The notes under the pieces are model-generated. The model saw only the letters and a program-made list of their open reading frames with translations. It searched no databases and was not told the origin of the DNA. 64,000 bases of DNA from Paraspadella gotoi (taxonomy: Eukaryota; Chaetognatha), in the NCBI GenBank assembly GCA_051294375.1, contig CM119269.1:18650471-18714470 (forward strand), read 5' to 3'. How positions within the stretch are numbered: the first letter of the stretch is position 1; each line of letters opens with the position of its first letter. Both the position numbers and the translations under genes were made by a program. Shown here piece after piece: positions 28,303-43,391 of this stretch.

Positions 28303-30029
28303 GACCATTGGAAGATCGGAAGAGTCCGGTTTAATGACCCGTAAAAACCAAAGATATCAAGTTTTCAGGAACTTTTCGACTGGCGGAAAAATAAAAGCGA
28401 AGGAATAAGGAAATTTAAAAAAAAGAACAGAGAAAGGTAAAGAAAAGCTGACCCTAAATACATAAAGACATGCGGAGAGACGACTAGTCAAAACAAAAAG
28501 AGTTGAAGGCGAGGACATGAGGAACCAATTTTGTGGACATCCGTTAGGGCGACAAAATTATGTCTGTTTTGATACACAATTGTTTTTGGTTTTTATCTCT
28601 CCAGCAAAGTTTTTATGAATTTCATTCACCTATCAACGTGCTTACGTCCAATACTCACGCAAATGAACAAAAATTGACGATATTTTTCCCTGCATACTGA
28701 ATAACTACCGTGTTTCTGAATCAATTGAACTATCTGAAAATGCTTTTAAAACATTCTATATTTTTTAAACAAACAGAGATCCCGACAAATTTTTGTTGTA
28801 GCTAAAAGAAAGAAGCGAACATCAAAAAGAAATTAATAGGTTTACAATTATTATCAACCAAATACTAATATCTGGCTGTTTCGAAAAGTTACGCTTTCAA
28901 TAAAAGCTTTATTCGCTTAAATCCCTTAAAATGTAATTTGTATAAATCATATGCGATTGAGTCGAATACAAACAAGGTCTAAAATCTGTATTAATAAATC
29001 CGACGAATTAGTTTTTTGCTATTAACTTTCCCTCCCGCTATGTTTTTTCCAACTCACTCTTAACGCCCCCTACCGTCCAACTTGCTCGTAAAATCGTTAT
29101 CGTTTTTTAGTCGGATCTGCTTATCAGCAGATACCGACTCTCTAATTCACTTTGTCGGTCCGTCGGTCCGCCCCTCAATCTTGTCGGGCATATCACTTAA
29201 TATCATGTCGAAACATCGAATTATGCATAAATTATGCAAAAAAAAAACGATGTCCGTCCATCTGTCCGTCCATCCGTCCCACCTTAACCAAAAATTTTAA
29301 TTGCTCGTGATTGGATGAATCGGATTGAAATGAAATTATTTATCTGGATATGAAGTTTCGATAAAATCGTGCAAGTGGAAATAAGTTTAAATATGCAAAA
29401 CAAATATCTATTTCACTATTTGAACGCCAATAACTCATGAGTGGATTTGGCGATTGACTTTAAATTTTGTATGTGGTTAGGAAAGTGTGTGATTAAGCTG
29501 GAATCAAGTTTCGATGAAATCGTCTGAATGGAAATGAGTTTAAATGGAAACTCGTGGTCAGTGACGAAAAAACTTAAAAACAAACTTTGGATCAAATTAA
29601 TTAATTTATTAATTTATTTACCCGCTAATGATCGGGGCAGATCCGACAATTGTTTGCTCAAACTTGTTTTAAATTCTAATCATTATTCCTTAACGAAAAC
29701 AAAAACCAAAACAAATTCCTACAACTTTGTGAGCCACCGATGTTTTAATTCTGATTGTTCTTGGAAAAGTTTGTGAAAATTTGTAAACTGTTCTTAACTT
29801 AACCGAAAAAAAGACTAATTTATTCTTAAATTTTCTTGGCTCCGCTTTACTTTTACAGGGAGAATAACAATGAAAAGCCTTTTATTACGAAGCTTATAAT
29901 GCAAAATCAAAACAAAATGGTTGTCCAAAAAAAAATTTTACCGACAAGAATTAACTGAAAAAGGAAAAGTTCGAACGTTAGAAGGTGAAAGCTCGTGTAA
30001 TGGAAAGTCCTTGTTAAATGGAGAAGCGG
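28303..30029. other. Intergenic with repeat-like features (left copy)
   Basis: A near-perfect hairpin lies at 29110-29138 (GTCGGATCTGCT/AGCAGATACCGAC). GTCCGTCCATCTGTCCGTCC-type sequence lies near 29252. Two related blocks with AAGTTTCGATAAAATCG and AAGTTTCGATGAAATCG lie near 29351 and 29506. This suggests an interspersed repeat. I see no gene. Confidence 0.5.
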
Positions 30030-30054
30030 NNNNNNNNNNNNNNNNNNNNNNNNN
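30030..30054. other. Assembly gap of 25 N
   Basis: A fixed-size run of N separates the two 10-kb copies. Confidence 0.99.
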
Positions 30055-30055
30055 A

Positions 30056-30302
30056 TCGGCTGCAGAAAAAGTTGGAAGATGAGAAAAGACGATGACGAGC
30101 GAGTTTGCGGAAGACTGGAGCGAAGAGGGGGTGGGGGGGTGCGAGGGTTACGAATTGGGCGCGGTAGACAAATTAGTGTGATGTAATATGAGAGGATGCA
30201 ATGGATGCTTAGATTTTATCGATATATTGTGGAGGACGGTCGATAATATAATATATTAATATATGTGAACATAGAGCAATCGATAAAAAATGTGTGAATG
30301 AG

Positions 30303-30377
<75 letters not shown>

Positions 30378-31719
30378 CTTCTCACCTTCCTCCTTCCCCT
30401 GAGTTTGAGTCCATAAGGGAGATTATAGACGGAGAGTTTGTCGAAGGAAGTCTGATTAAGGATTTCGTTGGCGGAGAGAAAAAGAGGAACGGAGGCAGCG
30501 AAGCGACTTTGGAAGAAAGTGGAGTTGTTGTGGAGGACGTTGGATGTGGGGCATCGCTGGAGAAGGGGCGGGGAGAGGTTTAGGTAGAACAGGTACACAA
30601 AAGGTAGGCAGAGACCCACATATAAACAGGGAATGTCATCAATATAGTGGATTAACATCCACCAACCGTTCAGAGCGGTTTTGTGGCCTGTGTGGCAATT
30701 TATACACCTCCCAACCCAAAGGTCCGGGGTTCTAGCTCGGTGGCCGCCTAGCAGTAAAGAGAGAGTTCAGGGGCCGCTGTATTAACTAATTACTTAATAC
30801 TATTTAATTCATTACTATATTTCTGTCTTTTTATTGGTAAGCCAGATACTGACAAAAAAAACAAGTGACACTCTTCCCTCTCTCACCCTAAACCGGAAGC
30901 GTTTTGTACTCTTCTACTTCGGCAGCGGCAGCGCCTTCAGCGGAACAGATTTCGTCCTTAGCCATGTCAAAATCTTCGGGTGGATCCTCCATCGCCATGA
31001 AGGCTTTCAGGGGCAAGGCCAATGAGAGTGTCGTTCTCAGCGCCTCCGATATGAGTGAGGCTCTCACAGTGCCGCGTGCGGTGCCATGGTCATCCTTCTG
31101 ACCCGATCCCTTCCCGACCACTCGACCGGAGTCGACGCCGGGTTTGTCCCGATCGGGAAAGAGGCGCGCCGAGAGCCTTTCTTCCGTCGCTGCGCCGCTG
31201 ATTCCCAGTTGCGTCTCTTGAAGGCGAAGTTGATGGAGAAACTGCGTCGCTGTCATTGTCGTCGTCTCGATTCTGAAACGACAGGGATGGGGAGGGAGAA
31301 AACAGCAGTTGGATGTTTAAAGCCTCTTTTCTAATGTGAATTTACACTCATGCGCTGTGAAATTTACTGCACTGTGCTCGAATTTCAAAGCTGAAAGTAT
31401 CTTAAAAATAAAACGTTTTCAATAACTGTAAATCAAAGATAATTACTATGTAGGTTATGCTTTTTAAAACAGATACATTGATTTTAAAATCGATTCGTTA
31501 AATGATCTTTATTTAAATTAATAACCTTGGAACAATTATCCTTTTTCTCACGGGCTTGTAGTTGTAAGCAGCGCAAACGAAGACGGCGACGAAGACGAAA
31601 GAAAGAAGACGAAAGTTTTAACGAATTGACGTCGTCGTCGTCGACGTCAGTTTTGCCGATAGAGCGCCGTCTTCTTCGTCATCGTCGTCGTCAAGGGAAT
31701 TCATCGCCTGGCGTTGCAT
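30056..31719 (-). pseudogene. 5' part of the sialyltransferase gene repeated (artefactual partial copy)
   Basis: Holds exon 1 (ATG at 31719), exon 2 (about 31275-30891), exon 3 (30556-30386) and only the first ~60 nt of exon 4, cut off by the gap. The membrane-anchor exon has compensating indels that create a stop here but not in the left copy. Conversely, the stem exon is better in this copy near 31063. I treat it as a duplicate contig end, not a second gene. Confidence 0.8.
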
Positions 31720-31762
31720 CCAATTCTGAATGGAAGATAGGAATGATCACTAAACAGTGTGT

Positions 31763-32610
31763 CCCCCTTTTCCCCCCATTTATTTGTTTGCCTTTTGTTA
31801 TTACCGTTTCTGCCTATAGATGTCTCTTTTCTTTCTTTAGGAGATTTCACTCTTCTTTTTCTTACTAGATATTCTCGGCCACATTATAGATACTTAAAAC
31901 TTTTCCACCCGTCCTTTTACGAGGCATAGGATTCCTTCACGTCACGTCACGTCACTCTTTTGATACCGTTTACAGACAGTGACATTGCGGCCATAGAGCC
32001 CACCGTGAGACCACACTTCGGGACTCGTGGATGCGCTTGTGGTCAGACTTTAGCTCTGTCATAAACTTGTGGACGGACTTGTGGTCCACTCCATTGGACC
32101 ACACTTGGGTGACGACAACCTCGCCGACCAGGAACTCATGGCGCCGACTTACGGCGCGACCGAGCCCTGACTTCCGTTACTGTAGAGATATGTCCCCCTT
32201 TTCCCCCCATTTATTTGTTTGCCTTTTGTTATTACCATTTCTGCCGATAGATGTCTCTTTTCTTTTCTTTAGGAGATTCCACTCCTCTTTCTTTTCTTAC
32301 CAGATATACTTAGGCTCATGTAGATACTTAGAACTTTTCCGCCCATCATCAAACTGCCTTTTACAAGGCTCAGGACACCTTCACATCACCCTTTTAATCA
32401 CCTTTTGTTACCGTTTCTCAGACAGTTGTGACAAGGCCATAGAGCCCACATGAGGGCCACACTTTGACAGACTTGTGGATGCGTTGGTGGTCAGACTATA
32501 GCTTCCATCACCGACTTGTGGACGGACTTGTGGTCTACGCCATCAGACCATACGAGTGACGATACCCTCGCTGACCACGGCGCCAGTCCATGGCGTTCTC
32601 GGACTCGGTC
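31763..32610. repeat. Diverged ~430-bp tandem duplication (right copy)
   Basis: Counterpart of 21793-22640; units start near 31765 and 32196. Confidence 0.85.
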
Positions 32611-32983
32611 TCCCGTCACTACGGACGTCCCGACGTCATCGGTGCTCATGCTTCGGCGCCAGACGCGGCCACGCCCATTTCCGGAGACGCTTGCGAGGGA
32701 CGTGGAGGACAACTCTCCTCGCGACGGCGGCGAAGCAGAGGCGGCTCCACGTGCACACGGCAAGTGTTCGTACAGTTACCACCGCGACCCGACGTCTTCG
32801 ACGTACGCGCAACGGGGTCAGACGCGGCCACGCAATTTCCGGAAACGTCAGCGAGGGACGAGGAGGACTACTCTACTCCGTAGCGACCCGACAGCGGCGA
32901 AGCAAAGGCGACTCTATGGGCACACGGCAAGTGTTCATACACACTGAACAGTGAAGAGGGAGATAGAGGGGTGGAAGAGAGAG

Positions 32984-33064
<81 letters not shown>

Positions 33065-33603
33065 TGTCCGATTTTATACCAAATAAAATTAATTGTTGTT
33101 CCACGAAAAACTTTCGTCTTCCTTGAAAAGGAAATGTTAAATAAAATAGTATAGTGTATACAAAGGAAATTTAAAGATCTGAAAACTGAGGATAAAAAAA
33201 AGGAGAATAAAATATTATAAAGATGACAGGATTATTACTTGGACCAAAAAAAGAGACGTATTTAGCCGATGATGTATTGCTGAAATAAACAAATTTTCAC
33301 CAAGATCACCTGAGATCAATTGAAGAGTTTCCTTGCTGCGTCCTCGTTTCTTTCATAATTCGGATTCGGATTCAGATTCGTCGGATTTCGTCGTCGGAGA
33401 CGAAAGTGTCGCGTTAAATTTGAATGGATTGGGCGCGATAAGAAATTTTTTTTTAAAAGTTTTTTTTTTCTGCCAAAAGAAACCGTGCGAAAAAAAATTA
33501 TTTTTTATGCGGAGGAATTTTTAACGAGATCATAATCTTCGGTCAATGAGGAATTTAGCCGTTTCACTCACGAGATCCTGGACGCGGTCGAGTGAATTTT
33601 AAT

Positions 33604-33606
<3 letters not shown>

Positions 33607-33688
<82 letters not shown>

Positions 33689-33694
33689 AGAGAG
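33607..33694. repeat. (GA)n microsatellite (right copy)
   Basis: Expanded relative to 23680-23714. Confidence 0.95.
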
Positions 33695-33860
33695 TTTGCG
33701 AGTTGAGAATATAAAAGCTTATTTTTAAGTTTTCTCACGTTTGACAAAACTAAGAATTACATTTAGAATAATACAAAATGAAAAAGCTTCTCGTTTTTGC
33801 CTGTCCACCTGCCGCTCAAAACCAGAAAATAACGCGTTAGACCGTAGCGACTGGAAGACG

Positions 33861-34061
33861 AGTTATCATTGGTTGCCACTTCCCGTGTTGCCATCGGTTG
33901 CTCTTTCGGATGTTTGCTTTTTTTTGGTTGACGTAGGCAAGTGCAACCATTGGATGCCAAAATCGTTGCCATTGGATGCCGACGAAACGCGTTTCCATTG
34001 GATACTAGTTACGCGAGTTGCCATTGGTTACCCAAGGACGGCGCCATTTTGATGACGTCAC
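33861..34061 (+). promoter_or_regulatory. CCAAT array plus CRE (right copy)
   Basis: Counterpart of 23880-24080, with the same ATTGG sites (first at 33868) and the TGACGTCA near 34053. Confidence 0.55.
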
Positions 34062-34348
34062 TACTGTGATTAGACTTGATATTTTGAGTAATTAGTCAGG
34101 TTAATGAGAGTCTAACGAAAATGCATTGTTAACCCATTTAGCTTTTGGAAAGGCGGAATTTTTGAAATCGCTGCGAGCTAGTCAAAGGGAAACATCTCAT
34201 AATGGAATCCGCCGGCGTGAACGAAAATCCTTTTCAACACGGCACCTCCTCCTCATTCAGCTCCTCCTCTTCCTCTTTCGTTCTCAGCAGTTCATCCCCC
34301 TCCTCCTCTTATTCACATCTTTTTCTTCAATCCCTGTTGTCTTTTTCG

Positions 34349-34510
<162 letters not shown>

Positions 34511-34779
34511 CTCTTTTCCCCTTCTCTCGGGAGAGATGGAATTGATGAAAACAAAAGAGGAATAAAGTTCGAATTTTATTACTGATCAGAAGGGAGATAA
34601 AGCACAGCGACAGGGAACAAACCTCAGGTTTACCCTTTTCCTAAAGGCCTCTCTCTTTCTCTCTCTTTTCTTTCTCTCCTTTCTTTTCATCAATCTAAAA
34701 AAGGCGGTAGAAGCTTTGTCTCTCTCGCTCAAAACGTTTTTGCATTAAACGATTTATCCTAATAAAAAAAGTATTTGTC

Positions 34780-34843
<64 letters not shown>

Positions 34844-35131
34844 TTCTCTTTGTTCACCCAATCCGTTTCCGTCGTCGTCGTCCTTGCAATTCCATTGGTT
34901 CACGGTTTTAGCCGAGTCACGTGATTCTTGCGCCTCGCTGCCAAGATAGAATCCGACGAAGAGATCTGATTCACAAAAATTTCACGTAATATTCTCTTTC
35001 GACAGTTTCGTTATAATGTACATTTAAAAAGATTTAATCTTTAGACGAAACGGATTTTGCAGATAAATTGTAAGTTGGTTTAAAATTTAAAAATTCAAAA
35101 GGTTAATTAATTAATATAAAGACAAAAGAGG

Positions 35132-35242
<111 letters not shown>

Positions 35243-35323
35243 ACGAATCCACCAAATAGCAACTCACTATTCGATCTTTATTTATTGATAATTGTTTCAA
35301 ATGTATCAAATAATTCAAAGCTA

Positions 35324-36207
35324 ATGGATGTCACGGTAGCGACGCCGATGCCAGGGTCGACGTCTCCGGCGTCATCGTCGTCGTCATCATCATCGTCTTC
35401 GTCGTCGTCACGATGTGACAAAGAAGAGAGAAGGGATTTTGTCAAAAGGTAAACAAAGGAAATATAAGGGAAGAAGAAAACAGAATTCAAGGTTATAGGA
35501 AACTTGCGAGCTGAGCGACTGACCGAAACGAAAAAAATAATGCGTGTTTACACAAAACTTCATCGTAAGTAGAGAATGAACCCGAGAAAATATACTTCGA
35601 TCCCAACAAATACGAAGCATAATATTGTGGAAGAAACTACAAAAAAAAAGTGGGGAAATTATAAATCAGGTTCATAAAAAAAAAAATAACATTTTCACTT
35701 TTCATGACATAAAAGGGTACACGGAAAAGCTAAAAAAAATCAATATTATAGAAAAGAATACGATCCTATACAAATAGAGAATGGAAAAAATCTACGAGCA
35801 AAAAAGAAGATAATGCAAACAGAGAGAGAGAGAGATAAAGAAAAAGAGAAAAAGTGAGGAAGAGAAAGAGATTAAGGAAGAGAGAAAGAAAGAGAGAGAG
35901 AGATGCCATTTTGCCATCTCTCGTCATCCGGATCGGTTTTTTTTTTCAGCTACTGCGACTTTCCTCGTCTTTTTTTTTTTAAATTGTCGATTCTAAACAA
36001 TAAACGAAAATATTTCGAAGTTTGAATTAAATAAATAATTAATTAATCAATCAATCTTCCACCTTCAGGGAAAACAAACACGATAAAACCGACGGAAGTG
36101 ACGGCGGGAAAAGAAATAAAAGCGGGAAGAGCGATCGGAGGAAAACGAGCGAATCGTTGAGAAACGACATCTATTGTTCGATCACGAATCACGGCAAGTT
36201 GTTATGA
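35324..36207 (+). CDS. Small Ser-rich/charged two-exon ORF (right copy)
   Basis: Exons 35324-35448 and 36069-36207. ATG opens the same MDVTVATPMPGSTSPASS start. The AAAAG|GTAAAC donor is in phase 2 and the ACCTTCAG acceptor restores the same SDGGKRNKSGK frame to TGA. About 87 residues, unrecognised. Either a real small protein or leader sequence of the GT31 transcript. Confidence 0.35.
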
Positions 36208-36489
36208 AGAAATTAAAAATATTTGAAACGTCAAACGATCTATTATTTTAAACCAAAAAAAAAACCAACTAATATTACTGAAAATGTAATACTATGAAGT
36301 ATGAACGTCGACTTTTTCACCTTTCGCAGAATCTCTTCCGCGCCGCGACGTCTCTCTCCGCCAACCGAGACTCTTCGGCCACGCCCACAGAAAAACGATC
36401 ATTTCCGGCCGATCCCCACTCCGTACTGCGGCAACCAGTCCCCAGGGGACCCCTGTCGGCCAAAAATTCAGACTCTTTTCGTCGGATAA

Positions 36490-38227
<1,738 letters not shown>

Positions 38228-40137
38228 GGAGAAGCGTTGCTAGAAAGATGAAGGCTTTGTGTGGTTGAGACATTGGAAGATCGGAAGAGTCGGTTTAATG
38301 ACCCGTAAAAACCAAAGATATCAAGTTTTCAGGAACTTTCGACTGGCGGAAAAATAAAAGCGAAGGAATATAGGAAATTTAAAAAAAAGAACAGAGAAGG
38401 TAAAGAAAAGCTGACCCTAAATACATAAAGACATGCGGAGAGACGACTAGTCAAAACAAAAAAGAGTTGAAGGCGAGGACATGAGGAACCAATTTTGTGG
38501 ACATCCGTTAGGGCGACAAAATTATGTCTGTTTTGATACACAATTGTTTTTGGTTTTTATCTCTCCAGCAAAGTTTTTATGAATTTCATTCACCTATCAA
38601 CGTGCTTACGTCCCAATACTCACGCAAATGACAAAAATTGACGATATTTTTCCCTGCATACTGAATAACTACCGTGTTTCTGAATCAATTGAACTATCTG
38701 AAAATGCTTTTAAAACATTCATATATTTTTAAACAAACAGAGATCCCGACAAATTTTTGTTCGTAGCTAAAAGAAAGAAGCGAACATCAAAAAGAATTAA
38801 TAGGTTACAATTAATTATCAAACCAAATACTAATATCTGGCTGTTTCGAAAAAGTTACGCTTTCAATAAAAGCTTTATTCGCTTTAAATCCCTTAAAATG
38901 TAATTTGTATAAATCATATGCGAATTGAGTCGAATCAAACAAGGGTCTAAAATCTGTATTAATAAATCCGACGAATTAGTTTTTGCTATTAACTTTCCCT
39001 CCCGCTATGTTTTTCCAACTCACTCTTAACGCCCCCTACCGTCCAACTTGCTCGTAAAATCGGTTATCGTTTTTTAGTCGGATCTGCTTATCAGCAGATA
39101 CCGACTCTCTAATTCACTTTGTCGGTCCGTCGGTCCGCCCCCTCAATCTTGTCGGGCATTCACTTATATCATGTCAGAACATCGAATTATCATAAATTAT
39201 GCAAAAAAAAAAACGATGTCCGTCCATCTGTCCGTCCATCCGTCCCACCTTAACCAAAAATTTTAATTGCTCGTGATTGGATGAATGGATTGAAATGAAA
39301 TTATTTATCTGGATATGAAGTTTCGATAAAATCGTGCAAGTGGAAATAAGTTTAAATATGCAAAACAAATATCTATTTCACTATTTGAACGCCAATAACT
39401 CATGAGTGGATTTGGCGATTGACTTTAAATTTTGTATGTGGTTAGGAAAGTGTGTGATTAAGCTGGAAATCAAGTTTCGATGAAATCGTCTGAATGGAAA
39501 TGAGTTTAAATGGAAAACTCGTGGTCAGTGACGAAAAAACTTAAAAACAAACTTTGGATCAAATTAATTAATTTATTAATTTATTTACCGCTAATGATCG
39601 TGGGCAGATCCGACATTGTTTGCTCAAACTTGTTTTAATTCTAATCATTATTCCTTAACGAAAACAAAAACCAAAACAAATTCCTACAACTTTGTGAGCC
39701 ACCGATGTTTTAATTCTGATTGTTCTTGGAAAAGTTTGTGAAAATTTGTAAACTGTTCTTAACTTAACCGAAAAAAAGACTAATTTATTCTTAAATTTCT
39801 TGGCTCGCTTTACTTTTACAGGGGAGAATAACAATGAAAAGCCTTTTATTACGAAGCTTATAATGCAAAATCAAAACAAAATGGTTGTCCAAAAAAAAAT
39901 TTTACGACAAGAATTACACTGAAAAAGGACAAAGTTCGACGTTAGAAGGTGAAAGCTCGTGTAATGGGAAAGTCCTTGTTAAATGGAGAGCGCAAGTTTG
40001 AATTTTTCACTGTTATACGTTTTGTTAATTAATAAAAACGACGTATCAGATTTTAAATCGCGTGTACTACACGGAAATAAATGCTCTTCTGTTTACCGAC
40101 GTACAGGAGATTTCCCGCCGCCTACCCCCCCCCTTCC
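38228..40137. other. Intergenic between GT31 and choline kinase (convergent)
   Basis: Repeats the hairpin (39077-39105) and degenerate blocks described for the left copy, then about 140 bp of unique sequence. No gene seen. Confidence 0.5.
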
Positions 40138-43100
40138 TCAATCGATGCTCTTCTGTTCGGTCTTAGATAAAAGACCTTCCTCTTGCAACCACCGTTTGTG
40201 GTCGAAATAATGTTCCAATCGCGCCAGTCCGTACCTAGTGGGGAAAGATAAATTGTCAAAGATGATTATCTGAAATTTTTTTAAAAAATAGTAATTTATT
40301 TAGATAGCTTTATTCTGGCTAAACTTTATCACATTTCGGAAAAAGGTACATCGTGATCCCGTAACTAAAATCACCATCTCCTGCAAATTTATTTTCCGAC
40401 TCACTCGTTGAATCCAAAATTTATTTTGGAAAGGGTCGCCTGACGCAAGGCCCAAAGCGCCCATACAAAGTGCGTGAATAGAGAAAACACGTTGGTTTCA
40501 CGGTAGAGGCTCTCCAGTTCCTCTTGGTCGCACGCGGTTTCTGGGAGGGAGAAAGAAAAAACAAACGCAGTTAAATTTTATTTCTATAATTTAAAAAAAA
40601 ATTCGAAAGAAAACAAAAAGTAAAACCGAAACGTCAATAAAATTTAACCAACTTACTTAAATGTTCGTTGTTTCTCTTTCTTCGTTTCGTCTTTTGCGTC
40701 GAAATACCGTTCAACGTCTTCAGGTAGGATTTGAAAAACTTCATCTAAAACGAATGATGACAGATCACCCCGACGTCTCAAAGACGGTTATTAAAAGGCC
40801 CTAATAGCTTAATTCACTCGCAAAATCCGAGTATCACTGCCAGCTTATAACTCCTCCTCCAGCCCCAGAGGCAGAAGGAGATTAACCTGGAGGTCTCTCT
40901 ATAGTCTATACGATCTCTATACGATCGGGTCCCACCATCGCACCTGCTCCTTTCTGTCCGGATAAGCGCATCTGTCCACGACGAAGTGGGGGAACTCCTC
41001 GGCTTCGTAGTCGTAGCAGTATTCGTTAAAGTGTTGGGCGATGTCGAAGCCGCGGTGGTTGTAGGCCGCGTACTCGAAGTCGATCAGGCGGATGTGGTCG
41101 CCGCCGTCGTCGTCGTCCGCGGCGGAGGTGGAAGAGGTGGTGGCGGCGACGTCGTCGACTTCGTCTTCTTCGGAGACGTCGGGGGAGGAGGAGGAGGAGG
41201 AGGAGGAGTCTCGGTCGGCGAGGCCGTTGATGAGCCTGTATGGGGATGGAATGAGGCGAATATTGAGACGAGATTCTCATTTACATGTTTTAAGAATATA
41301 AAATTCTTCGCCCGTGTTTTTGATTTAAAAGATAAAACAACATTTGTTGTATGAAACTCACTTTCTTTCTGGGTCTCGCTCGATTATGAGAACGTTTCCC
41401 TCTTGAAGATCGTTGTGGCAGAGGACCACCTAAAGAAAAGCTACATCATCGTCTTTGTCATCTTAATTTATTTTGTCGTTTGCGTCTAAGTCTATCTTTA
41501 TCATAATCATCTTCATCGTCTTTTTATCGTCATTGTCATTAATGTTGTCATCCCTCGCCTTTGAAGGAGTTGACTCGACGATATGTTTGATCTTTTCCCA
41601 CTCCGCGTCCAGATCGAGTCCAGTGGGAAATCGAAGGCCCGACCTTTCGCAATCCGCTAGCAGCGGGCGCAGCTCGTCGAGCCACTTCTGCGTCAGGGAC
41701 GTCATGAAGCTGGAGCCGGAGAAAGAACAGTTCAAGCATGATACAGATTACATAGTAAAAACGAAAGGGAAGTTAAGAAATTTAGTGGATATAAAATATA
41801 CATTATACTTATTCATTTTACAATTAAATACAAGGAAAACAAAAATTAGCCCAATAAAACTTCCTTCCATCTATAATATCTTTTTCCTCTGGAGTAAAAA
41901 GGCTGCAATAAAATTACGGTATTTCTCTCATCTCTTTTCGAGGTTCGATTCTTATATCTTCCCTTGTATTTGCTATCTCTAATTTCTTTTTTAATGCATT
42001 ATTTTCCCCATTTGCTTAATCTAATCTTTCCCCTTAACCACAAATCCCCCAACCTATCCTCACGTGGGCTTCTTCTTGAGAGGGAGATCCATGGAGTGGA
42101 ACTTGGCGAGTTCGGCGGCGATTCGCTTGGCGACGCCGGGGACTCGAAGCTCCTTGCATCGAAGACTGCGGGAATTCTGAAAAGTTGTTGAAAATGGGGA
42201 AAAAAATGTATAAAATAAAAAAAGTTTAATTTAAGAAAGCAATCTATCAATGTATCAATTAATAAAACCATCAATAAATCAATTAAAAGATTAATTCATT
42301 GACTTGTTCACTCAAAACGAATTTAGACTTGAATATATATGTATATATTATTAACTATTAACCAACTCGTACCAAAAAAAATTCAATGATTCCAATTCAC
42401 CAATCAATCAATCGCCTCCGAGGATATTCACCGATATGAAATGCTCGATCCTCCCCCGCTTAAAAACCCCGTAGAGTCGAGGGCCGAAGTTTTTCTCAGC
42501 CAAAAGCGCGAAGACGACGGCGTCGATGACGACGCCGCCTGCGTTGTCGCTCAGGATTTCGCCGTAGAGCCTGGGAAGTAGAAGGGAGAGGGAGAGGGAG
42601 AGGAGGGGTAGGGGAAGAAAGAGAGGGAGTGATAGGAAAGGACAAGACGGGGGACGAAACTAATTATAAAAAGTCTGCGATTGTTAATTTCTTTGGGATT
42701 TCGGTTATTTAAAATTTAAAACGAAAGTTCGGGGCCTTTTTTAGGAATGGCAAGAATTATATAAAAATGTATGTCAAAACGTTTTTGATATTGTTGTCAC
42801 CTGTAAATAACTGCTCTCGGTTCGCGATCGATGATCGGAACTGAAGGCACGAGTTCGCACTTGAAGTGATAGTTGCTAAGTCCTCCTCTGGATTCGGTGA
42901 AGGGAGCCGTGGATTAGGAGTGAAAAGAATTTGGGGAGCCGGTGGAGAAAACGGCGGAAAGAAAAAGACGAAGGGAGTGAGTCAATCGATGCAATATTTT
43001 GAAAGTATCGCCATTTTATTTTTCATTTCTCTCTATCTCTCTCTCTCTTTTTTTTAAGGGCCTAACTTAGTGCCTAAAGCCCCACTCGGATAAATATTCA

Positions 43101-43278
43101 ATGTTCTCTCTGTCTCTCTCTCTCTCTCTCTCCCCTCTTACTTGATCCGCGTAATGACGATCTCCTCGTCCTCCACCTCCTTCCAACTTCCCCACAAGAA
43201 CGTCCTCACTTTGACGAGGGCGTCTCGACGAACCGCTGCGGGGACGCCGTCAGAGGCGGAGAGAGACTGGATGGCCAT
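40138..43278 (-). CDS. CHK: Choline kinase
   Basis: Phosphorylates choline with ATP, the first step of the CDP-choline (Kennedy) pathway, in the cytosol. Ten exons: 43278-43142, 42887-42801, 42570-42432, 42176-42064, 41709-41559, 41429-41362, 41235-40944, 40744-40657, 40540-40405 and 40234-40138; they sum to 435 residues, normal for the family. Visible: ATP-loop GGLSNYHFKCEL, FALLAEKNFGPRLYGVFKRG, catalytic VVLCHNDLQEGNVLI and metal-binding IRLIDFEYAAYNHRGFDIAQ HFNE. HNDLQEGN and DFEY favour choline over ethanolamine kinase. An acidic Ser/Asp-rich insertion of about 35 residues sits between the catalytic loop and DFEY. The intron after 41559 has a GC donor (AAG|GCGAGG); no GT site keeps frame. 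A CTTCTTCCAG acceptor just before the ATG suggests an upstream exon. Confidence 0.93.
43088..43134. repeat. Short (CT)n tract in choline kinase intron 1
   Basis: CT-rich run next to the first donor; a second one lies at 43028-43047. Confidence 0.8.
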
Positions 43279-43348
43279 CTCCTCCTCTGGAAGAAGGGGG
43301 CGAGGAAAAGGGGAGAACGGAGATGGAGGAATAATGTGGATTTTACAA

Positions 43349-43350
<2 letters not shown>

Positions 43351-43390
<40 letters not shown>
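43351..43390. repeat. (GACA)n microsatellite
   Basis: About ten GACA units upstream of choline kinase. Confidence 0.95.

Positions 43391-43391
<1 letters not shown>

Noticed and set aside
41473-41982. 169-codon plus-strand frame
   Set aside because: Antisense to choline kinase exon 5 and intron; hydrophobic/Ser-rich artefact.
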